A stretch of DNA of 64,000 bases from Accumulibacter sp. (GTDB lineage: Bacteria; Pseudomonadota; Gammaproteobacteria; Burkholderiales; Rhodocyclaceae): positions 62,001-126,000 of the forward strand of contig JACKLW010000010.1 of the NCBI GenBank assembly GCA_024235715.1, read 5' to 3'. How positions within the stretch are numbered: the first letter of the stretch is position 1; each line of letters begins with the position of its first letter. Position numbers and translations under genes: made by a program. The notes under the pieces were generated by a model, which was not told the DNA's origin, searched no databases, and worked only from the letters and a program-made list of their open reading frames with translations. Shown here piece by piece: positions 53,509 to 61,375 of the stretch.

Positions 53509-55684
53509 GGTAAGTCCTCTCGCTGGCTTCACGCGCTTGCCGCAGGGTCGTGATTCCCATTTCGGCCAGCAACGGCAGCATCTTCAGAAAGACCTCGCCG
53601 GTGACCATCGCGTCGCCCAGCGCCGTGTGCCGTCCGAAGACCGAGACGCCGAGGCGCTCGGCAATCGCCTCCAGGCGATGCGTGTTCTGGTTGGGTTGCA
53701 GAACCGCCGAGAGCAGCAGCGTATCGAGTACCGGATGATCGAAGCGCACGCCGGTCTGTCGTTCCTTGAGCTGCAGAAAACGCATGTCGAAAGCGGCGTT
53801 GTGGCCGACCAGCACGGTATCCGCGCAGAACGCATGGAAGGCCGGCAACACGGCCGTGATCACCGGCTGCCCGGCGAGCATCTCGCGCGTGATGCCGTGC
53901 ACCTTCACCGAACGCTGCGACAGGGGACGCTTGGGATCGACCAGTTGGTCGAAGCACTCGTGGCGCAACAGGCGGCGGTTGACGATGCGCGTCGCTCCGA
54001 TCTGGATGATCTCGTCGCCTGCAGAAGGTTCAAGCCCCGTCGTTTCGGTATCGAAAATGGTGTAGGAGAGTTCAGCGAGCGGCCGGTCGTCGAGTTCATG
54101 GCTGCCGGTCGACCAGCGAAAGATATCGAAGTCATAGAACTCCGGACGCTCGGCCTCGCCCGCCGAGACGATGGGTCGCGGCAACTCCTGGGGTGCCGCC
54201 GCCGCGGGCAGCATGGTCCTGAAGAAGGCGCGATGGGAAACGCGTTCGCGCTGGAACCAGATCTCGCCGTTGCAGCGTTCGATCACGTCGACGACGCTGA
54301 GTGGCAAGGTGTCTCTGCCAATGGTCATCGGATCCTGCAACCAGATCATCGCCGCTTCGTTGTTCAGGAAGGTACCCACCCAGTACAGGTCGAGTTGCGC
54401 CAGGTGACCGCTGCGCTTCAGCGAAAGGCGCACTTCGCGGACCTCGTACTCGTCCTGCAAGCGCAGCGCCAGGTAGCTCAGGGCCTGCAGAAGCCCGAAG
54501 CTGTCGACGCGCAGCCACAGGTCTTCATCGACGTTCTCGGGCTTCACCGACAACCTGCGATGTTCGTCGTTGCCGCTCTCGGTGATCCGTCTGGCAGCCA
54601 CCTCGACCAGTTCGGCGCCGAGGATTTCCTCGAGCAACCAGCGTTCGCGCAGGTCGTTCGAAAAAGCCGCCGCCGCTTTCTCGAATTGCGCCGACAGCGC
54701 GCCCGTCTCGTCACGGAGAACGCCCAGGAAGCGATCACGCTGCTCGGGTGGCATATCCGAGAAATCGGAAAGCATCTCCGACGCAGCACGAATGCTCCCC
54801 AAAGGCCCGCGCCCTCCCTCGATCAGCGACTGGATCAGGGCATCGCGCCGTGCATGGCGTTCGTTGGTACTGGTCACGTCTTCGAGCACCAGCACGAAGC
54901 CGGTAATCGACAGCCCCCCGACCTGTGCGCCGGACTGGCCATCACTGCCCAGCACCGGCGACATGTGCGCGCGCAGCAGGCGCCCGGCGCGCGTCGCGGT
55001 GACGAACTGCGCGGAACCGAGAAGCTTCTTGCGATCCGCGCCCGACTCGTCGCGACTGACCGACTGCAAACGTTCCAGCGCGTGCTCGATCAGCGCCCGG
55101 TCGAAGACCGTGTAGATCGAGCGCCCCAGACCAAGCAATTCGGCATTGCTGCCATCGGCACCTGCAGAGAGCTCCTGCTTCGCCCGCTGGTTGTAGAGCA
55201 GCACCCGGCCATCCAGATTGCAGACCACGACGCTCTGACTGAGATCGGCCATCAGCGCCGCCAGACGGCTGCGCTCCTCTTCGAGCGAAGCGCGTGCTTC
55301 GCGGACGCGCTCGGCGACGTCGTGGTCGAGGGCATCGCGTGCGCCGAGAAGCTGGTTGGCGGCCTGCGCGAGGGCGCGCAGTTCGGGCGTTGCCGGTTCG
55401 GACAAACGCAGGCCGCTGTGTGCGGTCATCGCCGCCAGATCTTCGGCCATGCGCAGAGGGGCATTGACATAGCGCGCATAGCAGCCGGCGATCACCAGGT
55501 AACTCGCACCAGCGGCCGCCAGCGCCAGCAGCAGCAGGACAAAGATGCGGCCCTCGGGCGACCAGCCATCGCCAGCGGATCCGCCTTCGGTGGCCCACAT
55601 CACGATCGCCGTTGCAAACACCACGGCAAGCAGAAACAGAGCCGCAAACGTCCCCGCCAGGACGAGCTTGCGCGCCGCCTTCAT
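53489..55684 (-). CDS. membrane PAS-sensor protein fused to DnaQ-type 3'-5' exonuclease
   Basis: 731 residues. Two N-terminal transmembrane helices (about residues 8-30 and 47-68) are followed by a HAMP-like region, a PAS domain (VVVCNLDGRVLLYNQRA), a degenerate kinase-like section (SLIEGGRGPLGSIRAASEML, without a clear ATP-binding end), and a C-terminal DEDDh exonuclease: FDTETTGLEP, GHNAAFDMRFL and HTALGDAMVT carry the acidic residues and His. Its nucleic-acid substrate is unknown. It directly abuts the response-regulator stop codon. Confidence 0.9.
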   Translation of the reverse strand: MKAARKLVLAGTFAALFLLAVVFATAIVMWATEGGSAGDGWSPEGRIFVLLLLALAAAGASYLVIAGCYARYVNAPLRMAEDLAAMTAHSGLRLSEPATPELRALAQAANQLLGARDALDHDVAERVREARASLEEERSRLAALMADLSQSVVVCNLDGRVLLYNQRAKQELSAGADGSNAELLGLGRSIYTVFDRALIEHALERLQSVSRDESGADRKKLLGSAQFVTATRAGRLLRAHMSPVLGSDGQSGAQVGGLSITGFVLVLEDVTSTNERHARRDALIQSLIEGGRGPLGSIRAASEMLSDFSDMPPEQRDRFLGVLRDETGALSAQFEKAAAAFSNDLRERWLLEEILGAELVEVAARRITESGNDEHRRLSVKPENVDEDLWLRVDSFGLLQALSYLALRLQDEYEVREVRLSLKRSGHLAQLDLYWVGTFLNNEAAMIWLQDPMTIGRDTLPLSVVDVIERCNGEIWFQRERVSHRAFFRTMLPAAAAPQELPRPIVSAGEAERPEFYDFDIFRWSTGSHELDDRPLAELSYTIFDTETTGLEPSAGDEIIQIGATRIVNRRLLRHECFDQLVDPKRPLSQRSVKVHGITREMLAGQPVITAVLPAFHAFCADTVLVGHNAAFDMRFLQLKERQTGVRFDHPVLDTLLLSAVLQPNQNTHRLEAIAERLGVSVFGRHTALGDAMVTGEVFLKMLPLLAEMGITTLRQAREASERTYHARLKY

Positions 55685-56053
55685 CTACATCTCCAGGAGC
55701 TTGCGCACCTCGGCGAGTAGCTCCTTGGTGGAAAAAGGTTTCGTCATGTAGCCGTCGGCGCCCAGGCCGAGACCCTTGCTGACTTCGGTGTCGCGGCCCT
55801 TGGCGGTCAGCATCAGGATCCGCGTCTCGCTCAACTCGGGGTCGGCGCGCAGGGACTGACAGACGTCGAAGCCGTTCATCTTGGGCATCATCACGTCGAG
55901 CAGGACGAGATCCGGCTTTTCGGCACGCACTTTGGCCAGGGCCTCTTCGCCATCGCCAGCCACCAGCACCTCGAAACCTTCGCGGCGCAGCAGAAACTCG
56001 ATCGAAATGACAATATTTTGCTCGTCGTCGGCAATCAGGATTTTCTTGCTCAT
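55685..56053 (-). CDS. single-domain response regulator (CheY-like)
   Basis: 122 residues with only a receiver domain. The acidic pocket is ADDE (residues 8-11), the phosphorylation site Asp53 in LVLLDVMMPKMNG, and Lys in GYMTKPFS. The gene lies downstream of the symporter-kinase and upstream of the DnaQ fusion, so it is the likely phospho-acceptor of that kinase, passing the signal by protein contact since it has no output domain. Confidence 0.93.
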   Translation of the reverse strand: MSKKILIADDEQNIVISIEFLLRREGFEVLVAGDGEEALAKVRAEKPDLVLLDVMMPKMNGFDVCQSLRADPELSETRILMLTAKGRDTEVSKGLGLGADGYMTKPFSTKELLAEVRKLLEM

Positions 56054-56089
56054 CAACACTCCGCAATTGAATTAACGATCATGACACGT

Positions 56090-56192
56090 AGGGATACCCA
56101 GGATCATGAAAGTCATGACCGCACCCTCTTTCCCAACCCTTCTCCCGCACGCGGAGAAGGGAGTTTCGTGAGTCGCAAACGCGACTGTCACG
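56090..56192. repeat. dispersed intergenic repeat, short copy
   Basis: This is the second copy of the element at 17372-17550, lacking its central block. It contains a perfect nine-base-pair hairpin, CCCTTCTCC...GGAGAAGGG, and lies between the kinase and response-regulator genes. Confidence 0.7.
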
Positions 56193-56206
56193 TCAACTGC
56201 CAAGAG

Positions 56207-58972
56207 TCACACCGCCGTGTCAGGCGATACCTCGACTTGCTGCGCATGTGCAAAGGGCAACGTAAAGCGAAACGTCGCCCCCTCCCCCGGTGCGCTTTCC
56301 ACCCACAGCTGGCCACCGAAGTGCTCGACGATACGCCGGCTGATCGGCAGGCCGAGGCCGGTACCAGACGGCTTGGCGGTCATCGTATCGCCTACCTGGC
56401 GAAATTTCTCGAAAACCAGCTGCTGGTCCTCCGGACGAATTCCCGGCCCGTTGTCGGCCACGCTGACTTCCAGACCGTCTGCCCGCCGCCCCAGCGTGAC
56501 GCTGATCCGGCCGCTGCCCTGTTTCAGGAACTTGACCGCGTTGGACAGCAGATTCAGCATCACCTGGATCAGACGATCGCGGTCGGCAAGGATCAGCGGT
56601 AGATTATCGGGCAGATCGACCTCGACGTGCGCCTCTTTCTCGCGCATCAGCTGGCTCGTTGCGGCAATCGACTGCTCGATGACCTCCTTGAGGTCGAGCT
56701 CGCAGCCGTTCCAGTCGGCTCTCCCAGATTCGATTTTTGCCAGATCGAGCGTCTGGTTGATGAGGCGTGTCAGACGCTCGGTCTCGCTGACGATCAGGCC
56801 GAGAAAGCGCTCGCGGTCGGGGAGGTGCATCTTCGGATCGTCGCGCAGCAGTTCCGACAAGGCGCGGATCGAGGTCAGCGGCGTACGCAGCTCGTGCGTC
56901 ACCGACGACATGATATCGTCCTTGACACGATCGAGCTCCTGCAGGCGCTCGTTGGCTGCCTGCAGTTCCAGCGTCGCCGCGGTCAGCTCGCGCGACTTGC
57001 GCTCGAGCTCGCGGCTGTAGGTGCGTAACTGCGACGCCTCGTCGAGGATATGCATCACCTCCTCGATACTCAGCGGCTCCTCCTTGGCCACCGAGGCGAC
57101 CATCACCCGCGCAGAAGCGCTGCCGATGGCCCCGGCCAGCAAGGATTCCGCGAATTGCACCAGCTTTGCGTCGGCCTCGGGCGTGACGTCGTCGCTGTTG
57201 CCACGACGACGCGCAAAGGCGGCGAAGGCCGATTGCGCCCTCGCCGGTCCGAGAAAGCGGCCAACCAGTTCCTGCAGATCGCTGACCTGCGCTCGCCCAC
57301 GCCACAGAACCGCCCCGCCCTGCCCGGTGTCTTTGAGCGCATCGACGAACAGGGTCGCTTGAGTCGCTTCGGCAACCATCGGCGGGCGCAGCAGCGACAC
57401 GCCTACATAGGCGCCGATGTTGGCGAAGAAACTCCAGAACAGACAATGCGCGATCTCGCCCATACCGGCCAGGCCGAACAGCTGCTGAGGCCTCAGCAGC
57501 TCGACGCCGAAGAAACCCTGCATGAGGAAATCACCGGGAAGCCAGCCCGATTTCGCGAACGACGGCAACAGCAAGGTATAGGTCCACACCATGAACCCTG
57601 CCGACAAACCCGCCAGGGCACCACCGCGGGTGCCGCCGCGCCAGTACATGCCGCCGATCAGGGCGGGGGCGAACTGGGCAACGGCCGAAAAGCTGATCAG
57701 CCCGATGGCGACCAGCGCGTAGGCCTCGCCCGCCAGTCGGAAGTAAAGGTAGCCGAGCAACAGGATGACCACGATGGCGCCTCTACGAATTCCGAGCAGC
57801 AGACCCGACAGGTCCTTCGATTCCTCCAGCGCTGCCCGGTTGTGGCGCAACAACATGGGCATGACGAGGTCGTTGCAGACCATGGTCGACAAGGCGATGG
57901 TCTCGACGATGACCATGCCGGTCGCCGACGACAGGCCACCGATGAAGACCAGCAAGGTCAGTCCCTCCTGGCGCTGCGACATTGGCAGGGTCAGCACGAA
58001 GGTATCTGCATCGACGCCCTGACCGGCGAAATGCAGCAGCCCGCCGACCGCGATCGGCAGGACGAAGATATTGATCAACAGGAGATAGAGCGGGAACAGC
58101 CACGCAGCACGCCTCAGGTGCGCCTCGTTGACGTTCTCGACGACAGCGACCTGGAATTGCCGCGGCAGGAAGAGAATTGCCAACCCGGACAGGACAATAA
58201 GTGAAAACCACCCGGTGTAGCCGTCGCCCGACGGAATCGCCTTCAGCAGTCCCCGCACCTCCTCGCGGACCTCGACATGATCGAAGATGTCGCCAAAGCC
58301 GTTGTACATGCCGTAGGTGACGAACACCCCGACCGCCAAGAAGGCGACAAGCTTGACAACGGACTCCATGGCGATCGCCGCCACCATTCCTTCGTGGCGT
58401 TCCGTGGCATCGAGATGCCGGGTGCCGAAAACGATGGTGAAGGCCGCCAGGATCAAGGCGATGTAGAAGCTGATGTCGGCGCCGACGGTCATCGCCGCAC
58501 TGCGATGGGGCATGACGATCTCCGGATAGCCGAGAAGCAGACCGACGGTGTTGGAGACGGCCTTGAGCTGCAGCGATATGTACGGAATGATGCCGATCAC
58601 GGCGATGATGGTCACCAGGCCACCCAGGCCATGGCTCTTGCCGTAGCGCGAGGAAATGAAGTCCGCGATCGACGTGATGCGGTTGGCCTTGACGATGCGA
58701 ATCATTTTCAGGAGCACGATCCAGCCAAGCGCCATGGCCAGCGTCGGACCGAGGTACACGGGCAGGAAGCCGATTCCCGAGACGGCGGCTCGTCCGACGC
58801 TGCCGTAGAAGGTCCAGGTCGTGCAGTAAACCGCCATCGACAACGCATAGATGGTCGGGTTGGCAATGATCGACCTCCCTTGATCGGCGCGCCGGTCACC
58901 CCACCAGGCGACCGCAAACAGCAAGCCCAGATAGAGCAGCGAGACGACGATGACTACCGGGGGCTCGAGCAT
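56207..58972 (-). CDS. sodium/solute symporter-histidine kinase (CbrA/CrbS-like)
   Basis: 921 residues. The first 500 or so form an SLC5-type sodium/solute symporter with about 13 helices (for example YCTTWTFYGSVGRAA and SIADFISSRYGKS). A linker and coiled coil (LRTYSRELERKSRELTAATLELQ) lead to a histidine kinase with H-box SSVTHELRTPLTSIR, N-box LNLLSNAVKF, G1 VADNGPGIRPEDQ and G2 GTGLGLPISRRIVEHFGG. Relatives CbrA and CrbS sense or transport substrates such as histidine or acetate and control carbon use. The ligand here is unknown. Confidence 0.94.
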   Translation of the reverse strand: MLEPPVVIVVSLLYLGLLFAVAWWGDRRADQGRSIIANPTIYALSMAVYCTTWTFYGSVGRAAVSGIGFLPVYLGPTLAMALGWIVLLKMIRIVKANRITSIADFISSRYGKSHGLGGLVTIIAVIGIIPYISLQLKAVSNTVGLLLGYPEIVMPHRSAAMTVGADISFYIALILAAFTIVFGTRHLDATERHEGMVAAIAMESVVKLVAFLAVGVFVTYGMYNGFGDIFDHVEVREEVRGLLKAIPSGDGYTGWFSLIVLSGLAILFLPRQFQVAVVENVNEAHLRRAAWLFPLYLLLINIFVLPIAVGGLLHFAGQGVDADTFVLTLPMSQRQEGLTLLVFIGGLSSATGMVIVETIALSTMVCNDLVMPMLLRHNRAALEESKDLSGLLLGIRRGAIVVILLLGYLYFRLAGEAYALVAIGLISFSAVAQFAPALIGGMYWRGGTRGGALAGLSAGFMVWTYTLLLPSFAKSGWLPGDFLMQGFFGVELLRPQQLFGLAGMGEIAHCLFWSFFANIGAYVGVSLLRPPMVAEATQATLFVDALKDTGQGGAVLWRGRAQVSDLQELVGRFLGPARAQSAFAAFARRRGNSDDVTPEADAKLVQFAESLLAGAIGSASARVMVASVAKEEPLSIEEVMHILDEASQLRTYSRELERKSRELTAATLELQAANERLQELDRVKDDIMSSVTHELRTPLTSIRALSELLRDDPKMHLPDRERFLGLIVSETERLTRLINQTLDLAKIESGRADWNGCELDLKEVIEQSIAATSQLMREKEAHVEVDLPDNLPLILADRDRLIQVMLNLLSNAVKFLKQGSGRISVTLGRRADGLEVSVADNGPGIRPEDQQLVFEKFRQVGDTMTAKPSGTGLGLPISRRIVEHFGGQLWVESAPGEGATFRFTLPFAHAQQVEVSPDTAV

Positions 58973-58981
58973 CCTTGCCGG

Positions 58982-59182
58982 CTACTTGACGAGACGTTCG
59001 ACGGACCAGGCCATCAGGCCGATCACGAAGGCCCAGGCCAGGAAGATGTAGACAAAGAGCAGAGGAACGTTGAAGACCTCCGCTGGCCGATCGAAGATCG
59101 ACAGCAGCGGGTAATTGAACAGTACACAACCGATGAAGAAGGCTGCGATCAAGCGGTCACCCGCCAAGACTCTGCGATGCAT
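58982..59182 (-). CDS. small two-helix membrane protein upstream of the symporter-kinase
   Basis: 66 residues from the ATG at 59182, which has GGAGG just upstream. Two transmembrane helices are evident (LIAAFFIGCVLFNYPLLSIF and FNVPLLFVYIFLAWAFVIGL). It ends nine bases before the kinase start, so the two are co-translated. Its size and place resemble CbrX, the small protein preceding cbrA in Pseudomonas; this equivalence is inferred from position. Confidence 0.75.
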   Translation of the reverse strand: MHRRVLAGDRLIAAFFIGCVLFNYPLLSIFDRPAEVFNVPLLFVYIFLAWAFVIGLMAWSVERLVK

Positions 59183-59309
59183 CTCACCCTCCCGCCTCGA
59201 AAGGACCTGGTACGGAAACCGCTTCGCCCGGCCAATGCGCCCCCGCGAGCCATTGTCGATGGGCGGCGGCCATGCTGCCCGCCGTCGATTTCGTCGAGGA
59301 ACTTGCCGC

Positions 59310-59915
59310 ATGATCCGCCCCGCTCTCGACTGGCAGCGACGCGCCGCCAGCAAGACCTACTGCGGCATTCGTCACGATTTCGCCAAAGGCATGCCCACAT
59401 TGTCATCAATCGCCCCGAGCCGCGCAATGCCTTTCGGCTGGAAAGCTTTGGCCATCTGCTCGACGCCACCCACCAGGCGCAGTTTGACGCCGGCGTCGGG
59501 GTGATCGTCCTCAAGGACGCCGGGCAGGAAGCGTTCTGCTCTGGCGGCGATCCGACCGCGCGTGGCGACGATGACGGCTGTCACGATGAATCGGGTGTGC
59601 CGCAGCTCGACGTGCTCGACCTGCAGATGCAGATTCGCCGCTGCCCGGAACCGGTGGTGGCAATGGTCGCCGCTTACGCCGTCGGCGGCGGGCATGTGCT
59701 GCATCTGGTCTGCGACCTCACGATTGCCGCCGAGAATGCCCGCTCCGGACGGACCGGCCCGCGTATCGGCAGCGTCGACGCCGCCCCTGGCGCCGGCCTC
59801 ATGGCGCGTGCCGTGCGCCCCAAGCGGGCCAGGAAATCCGGCTCTTCTGCCGGCCATACGCCGCCGCGGCGGCACTGGCCATGCAGCAATGCCGAGCCGA
59901 TGACAGCGCCGGCAC
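59310..59915 (+). pseudogene. decayed menB-like enoyl-CoA hydratase/isomerase gene
   Basis: Across three frames the sequence reads like 1,4-dihydroxy-2-naphthoyl-CoA synthase or a close relative: first TYCGIRHDFAKG, then after a shift near 59390 IVINRPEPRNAF, VGVIVLKDAG, AFCSGGDPTARGDD, PVVAMVAAYAVGGGHVLHLV and CDLTIAAENA, then after a second shift near 59825 QEIRLFCRPYAAAAALAMQQ. The conserved GQTGP..GSFD region is altered to GRTGPRIGSVD. The C-terminal quarter is missing. It is not expected to give an active product. Confidence 0.8.
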
Positions 59916-59922
59916 CAGGCGA

Positions 59923-60756
59923 TCAGCCCGTCACACCGCCGGGGGCGATGCGCTGCAGGATCTGGCGCAGCTTGGCCTTGATTTGGCGGGCATTCTCGGG
60001 CCCCATGCGCATCAGGATCTTCTGACCCGCCGGGCGCCTTTCGAGCGTCGGGTCGGCGAATTCATAGCGTACCCATGGCCGCGGTGAATCGCCCGCGCCC
60101 TTCGCCAGGGGCAGGATCAACTGCACCGGTCCGCTCAGGTCGGGAGTCGCCAGCAACTGGTCGATGACTTCCACCAGGCGGTTGTTGAAATACTTGCCGG
60201 GATAGCCAAGTTCGACGTACGCCTGCTGCAGGATCGGGTACATGCGCACATACAGGGCCACCGCAGCATCGCTGTCGACGGCCGACACGAAGCGCACGAA
60301 CGCCGCGTACCGTTGCGCGTTGGCGTCGGCCATATAGCTTGCGCCATCGCGCTCGCTCACCAGGAAGCGCCCCGAAGCCGGAAGCACCGGCCACAGCCGC
60401 GAAGCGGAGTGGCCACGTGCGAGGCTGTCGACAGTTGCTACCACATGGCGCGCGAAGTCCCGCACATCAAGAAACGACAACACCTGCTGACGACCAAGCA
60501 GGTCGACCAGCGCATCGTTCACCGCGGTGCCGTTATCGGCAAGAGCTGGCAGCGGCTCCTCGGGCGGCGGCTTGATCGCCTCGATCGCGTGGTGCAGCGG
60601 CGCCGGCGGCGGAAGCGGCGCCTCGACCACCGCGAGGTCGGGAGCGGCGATCGGTGCCGGCGCCTCGCGTGGCCGGAACTGTGACCACAGGTAAACAACC
60701 GCAGCCAGCCCCAGCAGGGCCAGGCCGCCAACTAGCAAGCGCGACAAATGCTTCAT
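59923..60756 (-). CDS. DUF3014-domain membrane-anchored protein
   Basis: 277 residues. One N-terminal transmembrane helix (LLVGGLALLGLAAVVYLWSQF) is followed by a Pro/Ala-rich linker (to about residue 70) and a DUF3014 domain: LPALADNGTAVNDALVDLLGRQ, FARHVVATVDSLARGH, and YVELGYPGKYFNNRLVEVIDQLLATP. The function of the family is unknown. The stop lies just past the decayed menB-like gene. Confidence 0.88.
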   Translation of the reverse strand: MKHLSRLLVGGLALLGLAAVVYLWSQFRPREAPAPIAAPDLAVVEAPLPPPAPLHHAIEAIKPPPEEPLPALADNGTAVNDALVDLLGRQQVLSFLDVRDFARHVVATVDSLARGHSASRLWPVLPASGRFLVSERDGASYMADANAQRYAAFVRFVSAVDSDAAVALYVRMYPILQQAYVELGYPGKYFNNRLVEVIDQLLATPDLSGPVQLILPLAKGAGDSPRPWVRYEFADPTLERRPAGQKILMRMGPENARQIKAKLRQILQRIAPGGVTG

Positions 60757-61048
60757 TGGATCCTCGCGTTACGGGTGTCCGGACCATTTCGAGAGCGTGA
60801 TTCTACACTCACGCGCGAGGCATACATGCCACCCCGCGACCGACCGCGGCGGTCGCACTTTGGGCGGCAGCAAGACGCCTTGGCGCCTACACGCAGCCCC
60901 ATTACCAACTCCGCTTTCGTCAGTCGCCCGCCCGGTGTTTCCAAAAATAACGCCGAGCGCAACCCATTTCGCATCTCGCCCCTGCTGTCCTCGCCGCTCC
61001 CCCTCGTGACGAATCGCAATTTGTCGCTCTCCCACTCGGGCAAAGCGG

Positions 61049-61075
61049 TTGACAGTTGTCAACGGTCGGTATAGT
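61049..61075 (+). promoter_or_regulatory. sigma70-type promoter before the riboswitch
   Basis: TTGACA at 61049-61054 and TATAGT at 61070-61075 are separated by 15 bases, slightly short of optimal. TTGACAGTTGTCAA is itself a palindrome covering the -35 box. The rest of 60757-61048 holds nothing I can identify. Confidence 0.6.
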
Positions 61076-61129
61076 CTCGAGCGCAGTCTGCCCATACACA
61101 GAGAGTAAGACTGTTCCTTGTACAGGAGC

Positions 61130-61219
61130 GGCAGACTGAGTTGACAAAGGCAAACCGTGCGAGAGCGCGGGACGCAAAGTAACCGGTCTGAAGGCTTCGG
61201 CCAAGACAGCGGGACTGCC
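61130..61219 (+). ncRNA. cyclic-di-GMP-I (GEMM) riboswitch
   Basis: The segment contains the GEMM core GGCAAACC (61149-61156), a GAGA tetraloop hairpin, GGGACGCAAAG (the tetraloop receptor and ligand strand), a hairpin closed by TTCG, and AGCGGGACTGCC at the end. GGCAG at 61130-61134 pairs with CTGCC at 61215-61219 to close the aptamer. It lies 156 bases before the ATG of the secreted protease gene and 55 bases past the promoter. I see no U-rich terminator after it, so control may be translational. Confidence 0.9.
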
Positions 61220-61375
61220 AACGAATCAGAGGTCGCTTGGGGCGTCGAGCATACGGCGCTAGACGATTGATGCTGCAGGCAACTGTATTGCAGATTGACG
61301 TCGCTGTCCAGCAACCAACGTGATGAGGCTCCCTGTGCTGTGTCGAATCCAGGCCTGCACATGAGGAGTCTTTTG

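Noticed and set aside
53144-55720. 858-codon plus-strand open frame opposite the DnaQ fusion
   Set aside because: The minus strand has clear DEDDh and PAS motifs with overlapping operon structure, while the plus-strand product is low-complexity Arg/Gln/His-rich sequence.
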